Shown piece by piece: positions 34,368-43,460 of a DNA stretch of 64,000 nt. Position numbers and translations under genes: made by a program. Source of the stretch: DASQYE01 sp036389315 (lineage in GTDB: Bacteria > Acidobacteriota > Blastocatellia > Pyrinomonadales > Pyrinomonadaceae). A model generated the notes under the pieces. That model had not been told where the DNA came from. It saw only the letters and a list, made by a program, of their open reading frames with translations, and did no database searches. How positions within the stretch are numbered: position 1 is the first letter of the stretch; every line of letters begins with the position of its first letter. Location of the stretch: the NCBI GenBank assembly GCA_036389315.1, contig DASVQF010000029.1, forward strand, positions 1 through 64,000, written 5' to 3'.

Positions 34368-35971
34368 CAACTTCACTCGTTATCTTCATGCTCTTCGTCC
34401 TGATTACGCTGGCGATCACCTACTGGGCTGCGCGAAGGTCTACGGGGTCAACAGCCTACTTCGCCGCCGGCCGCTCGATCAAGGGCTGGCAGAACGGCAT
34501 CGCCGTGGCGGGCGACTACATGAGCGCCGCTTCGTTTCTGGGCATCGCGGGCATCATAGCCTTTTACGGCTACGACGGCTTTATGTATTCCGTGGGCTGG
34601 CTCGTAGCCTACCTGACGGTGCTGCTGATCGTGGCCGAGCCGCTGCGTAACGCAGGCAAGTACACGATGGCCGATGTCCTGGCCTACCGCCTGAAGCCGC
34701 GCCCCGTGAGGGCTATGGCCTCGCTGAGCACGCTGACGGTGAGCACTTTCTACATGATCGCGCAGATGGTGGGCGCGGGCGCACTGGTCTCTCTGCTGCT
34801 CAAGGATTCGGGCATCAGCTATCAAACGGCCGTCATCTTCATCGGCATCCTGATGATCGTCTACGTCGTCTTCGGTGGGATGCTCGCGACCACCTGGGTG
34901 CAGATCATCAAGGCGATTCTGTTGATGAGCGGGACGATTCTGTTGAGCATACTTGTGCTCGGCCATTTCGGCTTCAGCTTCGGCAACTTTTTCCAGGCCA
35001 TCGCGCACGTCACCTACCACGACCAGAGCGGGGCGACCGTCACGCAGAACTTTCTTCAGCCGGGCTTACGTTATAAGCCGCCTTATGGCGCGCTCGATCT
35101 GATCTCGCTCGGCATGGCGCTGCTCTTCGGGACAGCGGGGCTGCCGCACATCCTGATTCGCTTCTACACCGTGCCGGACGCGAAGACTGCGCGCATCAGC
35201 GTCGTGTGGGCGATGGCGATCATCGGAACCTTCTACATCCTGACGACGTTCCTGGGCTTCGGCGCGGCGACCATCGTCGGCCGCGACTTTATAGCGAAGA
35301 ACGGCGGCACGAATATGAGCGCCCCGCTATTGGCCCAGGTGCTCGCGGGCGACATCTTTTTCGGCTTCATCTCGGCGATTGCCTTCGCGACGATCCTGGC
35401 CGTGGTCGCGGGCCTCACGATCAGCGCCTCGACCTCGTTCGCGCACGACTTCTGGACAAACGTCATACACAAGGGCACGGAGCGCTCCGCGGGCGAAGAA
35501 GTCCGAGTGGCGCGCATCACAGCCTTCGTCGTCGGGGCCATCGCCATTCTCATAGCCATAGTGCTTGGGCCCACTGCCAACGTAGCCTTCCTCGTGGCCC
35601 TGGCCTTCGCCGTCGCCGCCTCGGCCAACCTGCCCGTCATAGTCTTTTCAATATTCTGGCGGCGCTTCAATACTAAGGGCGCGGTCGCCGGGCTCGGCAC
35701 GGGGCTTCTGGCCTCGCTGGTCTTAATCCTCCTCAGCCCGAGCATCATGACCGTTGATCCGCCGACAGTGACCGGAGCCGCGCGCCACCTGATTCAGGCC
35801 GACCCCATCTTCCCCCTCGAAAATCCGGGAATAGTCAGCATCCCCCTCGGCTTTCTCGGCGCATACATCGGCACGCTCCTGGGGCGTGAGCCGGCGGCCG
35901 AGGCCCGGTACACGGAGTTGGTCGTCAGAGCAAACACAGGCTTGGGAGCCGAGAAGGCATCTTCTCATTGA
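34364..35971 (+). CDS. actP: Cation/acetate symporter, ActP-like (SSS family)
   Basis: The 535-residue inner-membrane protein has about 13 hydrophobic helices. It begins MTTSLVIFMLFVLITLAIT and carries the family phrases AGRSIKGWQNGIAVAGDYMSA and GTAGLPHILIRFYTV. It takes up acetate or related short acids with a cation. It is coupled to the DUF485 gene by a 4-base overlap, and its stop overlaps the TTG six bases before the GH42 ATG. Placement downstream of an esterase suggests recapture of acetate released from acetylated glycans. Some relatives carry other substrates, so the acetate assignment is likely but not certain. Confidence 0.88.
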   Translation: MTTSLVIFMLFVLITLAITYWAARRSTGSTAYFAAGRSIKGWQNGIAVAGDYMSAASFLGIAGIIAFYGYDGFMYSVGWLVAYLTVLLIVAEPLRNAGKYTMADVLAYRLKPRPVRAMASLSTLTVSTFYMIAQMVGAGALVSLLLKDSGISYQTAVIFIGILMIVYVVFGGMLATTWVQIIKAILLMSGTILLSILVLGHFGFSFGNFFQAIAHVTYHDQSGATVTQNFLQPGLRYKPPYGALDLISLGMALLFGTAGLPHILIRFYTVPDAKTARISVVWAMAIIGTFYILTTFLGFGAATIVGRDFIAKNGGTNMSAPLLAQVLAGDIFFGFISAIAFATILAVVAGLTISASTSFAHDFWTNVIHKGTERSAGEEVRVARITAFVVGAIAILIAIVLGPTANVAFLVALAFAVAASANLPVIVFSIFWRRFNTKGAVAGLGTGLLASLVLILLSPSIMTVDPPTVTGAARHLIQADPIFPLENPGIVSIPLGFLGAYIGTLLGREPAAEARYTELVVRANTGLGAEKASSH

Positions 35972-35973
35972 GT

Positions 35974-38106
35974 ATGTACGTGCGCAGCTTCTTAAAACTC
36001 CGTCTCGCTTTACTGACCACCGGCCTCATCTGCACACTGCTCTCGCCTGCTGCTGCGGGGCAGGGCCGCACAGACAAAGACGCCGAGCGTTACTTCCCTT
36101 CCGAACAGTTGATGACCGTGGGCGTCTACTACTACCCGGAGGCTTGGCCGCAGGAGCAGTGGGAGCGAGACATCCGGAACATCCGGGCGCTGGGCTTCGA
36201 GTTCATACACCTGGGCGAATTCGCCTGGGCCTTCATGGAGCCGGAGGAAGGAAGGTATGAGCTCGGGTGGCTTGAGCGCGTGGTTGACCTGGCCCGGCGC
36301 AACGGGCTCAAGGTCGTTCTCTGCACGCCGACCCCGACGCCTCCCATCTGGCTCGTCAGGAAACACCCCGAAGTGTTGATGGTTGACGCCGAGGGGCGGA
36401 CGATGGTGCACGGCACGCGCCAGCACGCCACCTGGTCGAGCGAAGTCTATCGCGGTTACGTGGCGAAGATAGTCACAGAGCTTGCCCGCCGCTTCGGCAA
36501 CAACCCTGCGGTCTGGGGCTGGCAACTGGATAACGAGCTGAGCCATTACGGCAAGCTCTACGACTATTCGGAAGCGAGCCAGGAGAAGTTTCGCCTGTGG
36601 CTCAAGCGTAAGTACGACCGCATAGAGAATCTGAACCGTGATTGGGGCACAAGCTTCTGGTCGCAGCGTTACCAAAGTTTCGAGCAGATCAGGATGCCCA
36701 ACGAGCGCGAGTTCGTCGCGCAGTTCAACCCGCACGCCATGCTCGACCTGCAAAGATGGTTCGCGGAGGAGGCCGCCGATTACCTTCGCTTTCAAACTCG
36801 GCAGCTCCGCCAGCACACGCGCAACCAGTGGATCACGACCAACTTCATGGCCATGCACAGGGAGGTCTCGCCCGCGCTTTCCAGAAACGACCTGGACGTG
36901 ATGACCTGGACGATCTATCCCGTACACGGCCAGATGAACGAAGGGCCGCTCGGCTATCGCCTCGGCGACTTCGCGGCGATCTCCTTCATGCACGACCTGA
37001 TGCGCTCTTTGAATCCGTTGGAGGGCATCATGGAATTGCAGCCCGGACAGGTAAACTGGGGCGAAGTCAATCCGCAGCCCCTTCCGGGCGCGGTGCGGCT
37101 CTGGATTCTGCGCGCACTGTCGGCGGGTGCGCGCCTGGTCTGCACCTACCGTTATCGCCAGCCGCTCTACGGCGCTGAGCTTTACCATAAGGGGATTGTC
37201 GAGCCGGACGGCGTGACGCCTTCGCCCGGCGGGCGCGAGTACATACAGGCGATCAAGGACGTGCAGCTCTTGCGCTCTTTGCGACGGCCCGGCGCGGTCG
37301 AGCCGAAAGGTTACGCAGCGTGTCGCACAGCCTTGCTCTACAGCTTCGACAATCGCTGGGACTTGGACAATCACACGCAGACTAATCGCTGGGACACGGT
37401 GGGCCACCTCTTCAAATACCACAAGGCCCTCAAAGCCCTCGGCTGTCCCGTGGACGTGATAGATGAATCAATGGATTTCGCGCGCTACCCTTTCCTCGTC
37501 GCACCGGCTTACCAGTTAATGGACGGGCAACTGGCCGCGCGCTGGCTCAAGTATGCGACGGAGGGCGGCCATCTGGTGCTCACACTTCGCACCGGACAGA
37601 AAGACAGGCGCGGGCATCTGTGGGAAGGCCCGTGGGCCAGGCCCATCACGGAACTGATCGGCGCTGATATAAAGTCCTATGATGTCCTGCCCGGCAACCT
37701 GACGGGTAAAGTGACGGCCGCCGGGAAGAGCTACGAGTGGGGTGTCTGGGGTGAAAGCCTGAAGCCGCGCGCTGAGACGACTGTGCTTGCGACCTACGCC
37801 GACCAATTTTATAAAGGCAACGTCGCAGCCGTCACGCGCCGCTTGGGGCGCGGCAGCGTGACATACATCGGCGTGGAATCGCTCGGCGGAGATTTGGAGA
37901 GAGACCTGCTGCGCGCTCTGTTCGAGCGCACGGGCGTCTCTGTGCGCTCTCTCCCGAACGGTTTTTATATAGAGTGGCGCGAGGGCTTCTGGCTGGCAAC
38001 CAACTTTACAGAGCAGACGCTTCCAGCTCCTATCCCTGCGGGCGCGCGTGTCGTGCTCGGCAACAAAGATGTGCCGCCCGCCGGAGTCACTGTCTGGGTC
38101 GAATAA
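35974..38106 (+). CDS. GH42 beta-galactosidase, exported
   Basis: The 710-residue protein starts at ATG 35974; TTG at 35968, overlapping the symporter stop, is possible. A signal peptide (LKLRLALLTTGLICTLLSPAAA) is followed by a TIM barrel with acid/base Glu188 (WQLDNELS) and nucleophile Glu354 (GIMELQPG), then the trimerisation domain (about 395-600) and a small beta domain. Family opening YYPEAWPQEQWERDI is clear. GH42 enzymes release beta-linked galactose, for example from galactan side chains of rhamnogalacturonan I. Most GH42 proteins are cytoplasmic; export is less common. It ends 16 bp from the convergent LacI gene. Confidence 0.92.
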   Translation: MYVRSFLKLRLALLTTGLICTLLSPAAAGQGRTDKDAERYFPSEQLMTVGVYYYPEAWPQEQWERDIRNIRALGFEFIHLGEFAWAFMEPEEGRYELGWLERVVDLARRNGLKVVLCTPTPTPPIWLVRKHPEVLMVDAEGRTMVHGTRQHATWSSEVYRGYVAKIVTELARRFGNNPAVWGWQLDNELSHYGKLYDYSEASQEKFRLWLKRKYDRIENLNRDWGTSFWSQRYQSFEQIRMPNEREFVAQFNPHAMLDLQRWFAEEAADYLRFQTRQLRQHTRNQWITTNFMAMHREVSPALSRNDLDVMTWTIYPVHGQMNEGPLGYRLGDFAAISFMHDLMRSLNPLEGIMELQPGQVNWGEVNPQPLPGAVRLWILRALSAGARLVCTYRYRQPLYGAELYHKGIVEPDGVTPSPGGREYIQAIKDVQLLRSLRRPGAVEPKGYAACRTALLYSFDNRWDLDNHTQTNRWDTVGHLFKYHKALKALGCPVDVIDESMDFARYPFLVAPAYQLMDGQLAARWLKYATEGGHLVLTLRTGQKDRRGHLWEGPWARPITELIGADIKSYDVLPGNLTGKVTAAGKSYEWGVWGESLKPRAETTVLATYADQFYKGNVAAVTRRLGRGSVTYIGVESLGGDLERDLLRALFERTGVSVRSLPNGFYIEWREGFWLATNFTEQTLPAPIPAGARVVLGNKDVPPAGVTVWVE

Positions 38107-38121
38107 GCTCCGAAAGAATTT

Positions 38122-39195
38122 TTAGGTCACTGTCTGCAACAGTTCTTCTTTGCCCGCCGTCTCTGCCCGGACAAGCAGACGGCAGGACTCGCGCCTGACA
38201 AGCTGTGTGGGGATGGTAATCACCTTTGGGCCCGCGTCCGGCTGCCCGATCTTCTTCAAGACCAGCTCGGCCATCTGCTTGCCTACCTGTTCGGTGAAGA
38301 CTTTGACGGATGTCAGCGGCGGGTTCAGTGTCGCAGCTTCGGTATCATTGAAGCCCACTATGCTGATGTCTTCAGGGATACGCAGGTTCCCTTCATGTAT
38401 GGCCTTATAGGCTCCACGCGCCGCAATATCTTCTCCGGCAAAGATAGCTGTGACAGCCTCTCCACTCTTCAAAATAGATTTCGTCGCCAAATATCCCACC
38501 TCTTCTGCATTCGTCGAATCGAAATCATTCAGGAGCGGTTGAAGCCCCGCCTCCGCCATCGCACGTCGGTAGCCTGCGGCTCGTCTGGCAAACCACGGGA
38601 GGCGACAATTTCCGACATAGCTGATTCTTTGATGACCGAGACTTTGAAGGTAGCGAGTCACTTCATATGCTCCTTCGATGTCATCGAAGTAGACTGAGCT
38701 GTACTCCTCCTTCTTCCACTCTCCCAGGACATTGTTCCCCAGAACTACAAAAGAGATTCCCTTGCGGGTCAGCAAGTCAAGGAGGTTCTGGGAGTTGGTG
38801 CCGGCGACGATGACAGCGCCGATCACGTCGCGGCGCTGAAGGATCTGCGGCAGGTGTAGGTTCTGCCACGAGACGTTGCTCGGGTAGCGGAAAGGCAGGA
38901 AGAGCAGCCCGTAGTCGTGATTGGCGCAGTAAGCCTCTGCCCCAAGTAATACGGAGGCGTGAAAAGGATTGAAAACATCACGATTGCTGAGGATGAAAGC
39001 TATGATCCGGGCCCTGTTCTTTCCGTTTAGATCAAAGTTCAGCTCGGAAGCGGCCTGAATCACGCGCTCACGCAGCTCGGCAGAGACATTATCGCTGCCA
39101 TTTGCCACACGCGAGACCGTGGCAATGCTGACCCCGGCCGCACGGGCCACTTCCTGAATCCTGGTCTTCTGCGCTGGTCTGCCTCTTTTGCTCAC
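38122..39195 (-). CDS. LacI-family transcription regulator
   Basis: The 357-residue protein has a helix-turn-helix at about 10-30 (TRIQEVARAAGVSIATVSRV) and a sensor domain with RIIAFILSNRDVFNPFHASV, TAIFAGEDIAARGA and DISIVGFND. It is divergent from the TonB receptor gene across 579 bp, the usual position of a specific regulator. A candidate self-site with core AAGCGTTT lies near 39230. It probably controls the receptor and may read the repeated AAWCGCTTAACC sites. It differs clearly from the regulator at 28553 in its sensor domain, so the two may respond to different sugars. Confidence 0.93.
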   Translation of the reverse strand: MSKRGRPAQKTRIQEVARAAGVSIATVSRVANGSDNVSAELRERVIQAASELNFDLNGKNRARIIAFILSNRDVFNPFHASVLLGAEAYCANHDYGLLFLPFRYPSNVSWQNLHLPQILQRRDVIGAVIVAGTNSQNLLDLLTRKGISFVVLGNNVLGEWKKEEYSSVYFDDIEGAYEVTRYLQSLGHQRISYVGNCRLPWFARRAAGYRRAMAEAGLQPLLNDFDSTNAEEVGYLATKSILKSGEAVTAIFAGEDIAARGAYKAIHEGNLRIPEDISIVGFNDTEAATLNPPLTSVKVFTEQVGKQMAELVLKKIGQPDAGPKVITIPTQLVRRESCRLLVRAETAGKEELLQTVT

Positions 39196-39477
39196 CTTAG
39201 TCCCTATCTTCGGTAAATCTTATGAAATCAAGCGTTTCTTAAGTCATAGGAGCTTATAGACCGCTCCACCATGCCATCCTTCGAGCACAATTTACAGCGA
39301 GCCGGGAAAAATTTCAACAAAATAGAAATTTATCCGCTCTCTAAGTTCTCATCTTCACCAAATTCCGCGCCATTTTAATTGAAATTGGTTTATTTCCTGA
39401 AATAATTGAAAATACTGGGCATATGAGGTTTTTCACCGATACCCTTGAAATAAATCAGAATTTTCTGAAAATAAATC

Positions 39478-39506
39478 TTGACGTTTGCCTGAATTCGATA
39501 TATTGT
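39478..39506 (+). promoter_or_regulatory. Sigma70-like promoter for the TonB receptor gene
   Basis: TTGACG and TATTGT are 17 bp apart; overlapping TATATT is also available. This implies an untranslated leader of about 260 nt. Confidence 0.5.
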
Positions 39507-39611
39507 GCCCGGCGTCATTGCGCAGGCAGGACGGACGGAAGTTCACCCCGGTAATCGCCTAAATATTCATAATCCGCCCCGTTTGGTCTGCTGGTTTTAT
39601 CTTCTAACTTT

Positions 39612-39624
39612 AAATCGCTTAACC
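39612..39624. promoter_or_regulatory. LacI-type operator candidate, copy 2
   Basis: The 13 bases AAATCGCTTAACC are identical to those at 24327-24339. The site lies about 105 bp downstream of the predicted promoter and 150 bp before the receptor start, a position suited to a roadblock repressor. Confidence 0.45.
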
Positions 39625-39774
39625 ATTTAGGTCGTCTCACCTGAGCTTTGTCCCGGAGCAAGTATCGCGGCTCGCTGCGAACGGGGCCATATAAAGGCAG
39701 AACCGGGCGATTGCAGACAGGTAAGGCGAAAGTAGTTAGGCCCCTTCCACTTAAGACATTCAGGAGAACGAAGT

Positions 39775-42700
39775 ATGAGACCGAGAATTAACAGAGCCGG
39801 ATGCCTATTTATCATGTTGGTTTCAACACTCGTGACGTTTCTCCCTGTATCGCTGTATGCTCAGGAGGCGCGAGGCAGGATAACGGGTACGGTGACGGAC
39901 GCCAATAAATCGGCCGTACCGGGAGCGTCTGTGAAGATTACAGACGTGGCGAGGGGCACGACCGTCTCGCTTGTCACAAACGACGGAGGGTTGTTCCAGG
40001 CTCCTTACCTTCTGCCGGGCACTTACCAGGTGGTCGTGGAGATCACCGGGTTCAAACGCTACTTGCAGGATGGAGTCCAGGTGCAGATCAACGAGACGCG
40101 CGACCTGGACATCGCGCTTGAGGTCGGCGGCGCTCAGGAGACCGTCACCGTCACGGCAGAGGCGAGCACGATCAACACATCTGACGCCAACCTGGGGCAG
40201 ACCGTGGACGAGAAGCGCATAGCCGAACTCCCGCTCGTGCATGGCGACCCTTATACGCTGATGGGATTGTCGCCCGGCGCTACCTACACGGGCAGCACGC
40301 GCTTGGATCGTCCCTTCGAGCCGACGCACATCGTTGGCTACGCCGTGGATGGAACGCGCGGTAACAGGAGCGACCTCTTGATTGACGGCTCGCCGAGCAC
40401 CGCCACTGCTAACGCCAACGAAGTGATCGCGACCTACGTTCCGCCGACAGATATTGTCCAGGAGTTCAAGGTGCAGACCGCCACCTTCGACGCGCAGTTC
40501 GGCAACACCGAAGGCGGCGTGACGAGCATCACCATCAAATCTGGGACGAACAATTTCCACGGCTCGGCCTATTTGTGGAAAGAGCCTGGCACGTGGGCGG
40601 CGAACGACTTCTTTGGGAACGCCAGAGGACAGGCGCGGCCCGAAAGCTTCTCGAACCGTTTCGGCGGCAGCATCAACGGGCCTGTGCGTATCCCGAAGCT
40701 CTACAATGGAAAGGACAAGACCTTCTTCCTCTTCGGCTATGAAGGCATACGCGATTCGCGCCCGCGCTTCGACGCCGGTGCTAGCGTTTACGTTCCGACC
40801 GCCGCGTTGAGGAACGGCGATTTCTCGGGCTTCGCCAGCAACATCACGATCTACGATCCTCTAACCTCGTTTGCGGGCACGGGCACGGGGGCGGGCGGTA
40901 ACGGCTGCGCCGTCAATACATTTTGCCGCAGGGCTTTTACCGGCAACATCATCCCGGCCGACCGCATCAGCCCCGTCGCGAAAGCGATTCTCAACTACTA
41001 CTCAGCGCCGAAGAACGCCGGGCTGCTCGGCAATATCTTCGACTCGACGCTGACGGAAGTGACGCAGCCTTACGACAACTACACGTTCCGCATAGACCAG
41101 AACATCAGCGCCGACAATAGAATGTTCGTGCGCGGAAGCTGGTACAACCGGAACAGCATTTACAACGACTACACGGGCACGCCTCTGACCGGCGTCAACT
41201 TCATCTTCAAATCGCAGCAGGGCGTGATTGACGACGTGCACACGATCAATGCGACGACCGTGCTGAACGTCCGTTACGGTTACAATCGCTTCATTCGCGG
41301 CCAGGATCAGGAAGAGGATGCGCGCGGCTTCGACCTCACGCAGCTCGGCTTCCCAGCCTACTTGAACAATTTCACGTCCGAGGACATCCGGCGTTTCCCG
41401 CGCCTTGATTTCCCCTCGAACACAGTCCTGGGCAACGGCATGTCGAACGAGTTCCGGCCCGTCAGCTCGCACACGGTCTCGGCCACTCTGAATAAGGTAT
41501 TCAACACGCACTCGACGAAGTTCGGCGCTGAGCTGAGGATTTACCGCGAGGACGATTCCTTCGCCAGCAACGACCAGACGGCACAGTTCGTCTTCGACAA
41601 CACCTATACCAGGCAGAACAGCGCGAGCGGCACGGACTTCAACGGCCTGCAAGCCTTCGCCTCCTTCCTGCTCGGATACCCGACCACTTTGAACATCGTG
41701 CGCCGCGCGGATTACTCGGAGTATTCAAAGACCTGGGGATTCTTCGCGCAGGATGATTGGAGAGTCAACGACAGGCTGACCTTGAACCTGGGCCTGCGCT
41801 ACGAGGTCGAGACTCCTCTGATGGAGCGCCAGAACAAGAGCATCTCCGGCTTCGACACGGAATACGTTCAGCCTATCCAGGCGACCGTGAGGGCCAAGCT
41901 GGCCGCGACTCCGATCTCGGGCGTCGATCCCAACATCAACGTGCGTGGCGGCCTCCTGTTCGCCGGCAAGGACACGGGCAGCGGCCTCTATGAGACGCCG
42001 AAGAACACTTTCCTGCCGCGCATAGGCTTTGCCTATCAGTGGGACGAGAACACAGTCATTCGCGGCGGCTTCGGGTTGTTCGCCGGATTCCTCGGAGAGC
42101 GCAGAGGCGACGTGATTCAGCCCGGCTACACGCAGACGACTACGGCCAGTCTGAACTCGCTCGCCAACGGAGCGCAGATTCCCTACACGCTCTCGACTCC
42201 GTTTGCGAACACCAACATTCTGGAACCGGCCGGCAATTCCCTGGGACGCCAGACGGCTCTCGGACAATCGATCTCCTTCTTCAATCAGAACCCGAAGGTC
42301 TCCAAGCAGGCGCGCTGGCAGATAGGCGTTCAGCGTGAGCTGGCGGGCGGCTGGGTGGCCGAAGCTGTCTACGTCGGCAACTACGGCTACGACATAGAGA
42401 TCGTTCGCAACATCAACGCGCTGCCGAACCAGTACTTGAGCACTGATAACTCGCGGACGGCTGCGATGAACCAGAACAACACTTTCCTGACGACGCAGGT
42501 GACGAACCCGTTCGCGGGCCTGTTGCCGAGTACGTCTTTCAACAACGCGACGATAGCCCGTTCGCAACTGCTTCGTCCCTTCCCGGCCTTTGGCGACATC
42601 CTGACGACGAACAACGACGGCAAGTCCTGGTATCACGCCGGTCAGTTCCGTCTCGAAAAGCGGTTCTCTCAAGGTTACACCTTGCAGGCCAGCTACACCT

Positions 42701-43356
42701 GGTCGAAGTGGTTGCAGGCGACCGAGTACCTGAACGCGGCTGACCCGACGCCGACGAAGATGATCTCTGACCAGGACTCGCCGCATCGCTTCTCCTTCAG
42801 CGCCATGTATCAGTTGCCGTTCGGCAAGGGCAAGATGTTCTTCGAGGACGCGCACGGCGTCTTGAACGCTATCGTGGGCGGCTGGCAGCTCGGCGGCGTC
42901 TATCAGATGCAGAGCGGCTTCCCCATAGCCTTCGGAGCCTACAATGCAACGAGCGCGGCCACGTCGGGCGACCTCTTCTATAACGGAGGCGAAATCTCGC
43001 TTCCCTCTGACCAGAGGACGACCGACCACTGGTTCAACACGAGCGTCTTCACGTCCGTCTTGAATGGCAGCTCGACCAATGCGTCGCCGGTCAATCACCG
43101 GAGGACGCTGCCCTTCCGCTTCAGCAACGTTCGGCGGGACTTCATCAATAACGTTGACCTGTCGCTGTTGAAAGACATACTGATTCGGGAAGGCATGAAG
43201 GTGCAGATCAGGTTCGAGCTGGTCAATGCCTTCAACGAGCCATACTTCCCGGCTCCGGTGACTAATCAGACGGCATCGAACTTCGGACAGATCAGCGCTT
43301 CCAATCAGGACAACTACGCGCGACGCGCTCAGATAGGAGTGAAATTCCTGTTCTAA
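39775..43356 (+). CDS. Oar-like TonB-dependent outer-membrane receptor
   Basis: The 1193-residue protein has a signal peptide ending VSLYAQ. A carboxypeptidase-regulatory/CnaB-like domain follows (about 34-120: GRITGTVTDANKSAVPGASV). Next come a plug domain (about 125-240; DGSPSTATANANEV) and a long beta-barrel ending YARRAQIGVKFLF with a terminal Phe. Such receptors take large oligosaccharides across the outer membrane, powered by TonB-ExbBD. No SusD lipoprotein partner is present, as usual in Acidobacteriota. The gene stands alone with its own promoter and terminator and follows the divergent LacI regulator. It contains none of the TGGGCCCA palindromes common in neighbouring genes. Confidence 0.93.
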   Translation: MRPRINRAGCLFIMLVSTLVTFLPVSLYAQEARGRITGTVTDANKSAVPGASVKITDVARGTTVSLVTNDGGLFQAPYLLPGTYQVVVEITGFKRYLQDGVQVQINETRDLDIALEVGGAQETVTVTAEASTINTSDANLGQTVDEKRIAELPLVHGDPYTLMGLSPGATYTGSTRLDRPFEPTHIVGYAVDGTRGNRSDLLIDGSPSTATANANEVIATYVPPTDIVQEFKVQTATFDAQFGNTEGGVTSITIKSGTNNFHGSAYLWKEPGTWAANDFFGNARGQARPESFSNRFGGSINGPVRIPKLYNGKDKTFFLFGYEGIRDSRPRFDAGASVYVPTAALRNGDFSGFASNITIYDPLTSFAGTGTGAGGNGCAVNTFCRRAFTGNIIPADRISPVAKAILNYYSAPKNAGLLGNIFDSTLTEVTQPYDNYTFRIDQNISADNRMFVRGSWYNRNSIYNDYTGTPLTGVNFIFKSQQGVIDDVHTINATTVLNVRYGYNRFIRGQDQEEDARGFDLTQLGFPAYLNNFTSEDIRRFPRLDFPSNTVLGNGMSNEFRPVSSHTVSATLNKVFNTHSTKFGAELRIYREDDSFASNDQTAQFVFDNTYTRQNSASGTDFNGLQAFASFLLGYPTTLNIVRRADYSEYSKTWGFFAQDDWRVNDRLTLNLGLRYEVETPLMERQNKSISGFDTEYVQPIQATVRAKLAATPISGVDPNINVRGGLLFAGKDTGSGLYETPKNTFLPRIGFAYQWDENTVIRGGFGLFAGFLGERRGDVIQPGYTQTTTASLNSLANGAQIPYTLSTPFANTNILEPAGNSLGRQTALGQSISFFNQNPKVSKQARWQIGVQRELAGGWVAEAVYVGNYGYDIEIVRNINALPNQYLSTDNSRTAAMNQNNTFLTTQVTNPFAGLLPSTSFNNATIARSQLLRPFPAFGDILTTNNDGKSWYHAGQFRLEKRFSQGYTLQASYTWSKWLQATEYLNAADPTPTKMISDQDSPHRFSFSAMYQLPFGKGKMFFEDAHGVLNAIVGGWQLGGVYQMQSGFPIAFGAYNATSAATSGDLFYNGGEISLPSDQRTTDHWFNTSVFTSVLNGSSTNASPVNHRRTLPFRFSNVRRDFINNVDLSLLKDILIREGMKVQIRFELVNAFNEPYFPAPVTNQTASNFGQISASNQDNYARRAQIGVKFLF

Positions 43357-43392
43357 CGCGGACGTTCTAATCGAGAGTCCTGGTTCTTTTCA

Positions 43393-43437
43393 ATTGGGAT
43401 TGGACGGCCTGCTCCTTTAGAGGCTTCCAATCCCAAT
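43393..43437 (+). terminator. Rho-independent terminator after the TonB receptor gene
   Basis: ATTGGGATTGGA pairs perfectly with TCCAATCCCAAT over 12 bp and is followed by CTGTTTTATT. It lies 37 bp after the receptor stop. Confidence 0.85.
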
Positions 43438-43460
43438 CTGTTTTATTACTCAATTAAGAA

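Larger units (their letters stand above)
39196..39774. other. AT-rich regulatory spacer between LacI and TonB receptor genes
   Basis: This 579-bp stretch is visibly more AT-rich than its surroundings and has no credible ORF. It holds a LacI-core sequence near 39223-39240, a short inverted repeat CAGAA/TTCTG at about 39456-39467, a promoter at 39478-39506, an operator candidate at 39612-39624 and a leader of about 260 nt before the receptor start. Confidence 0.6.
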
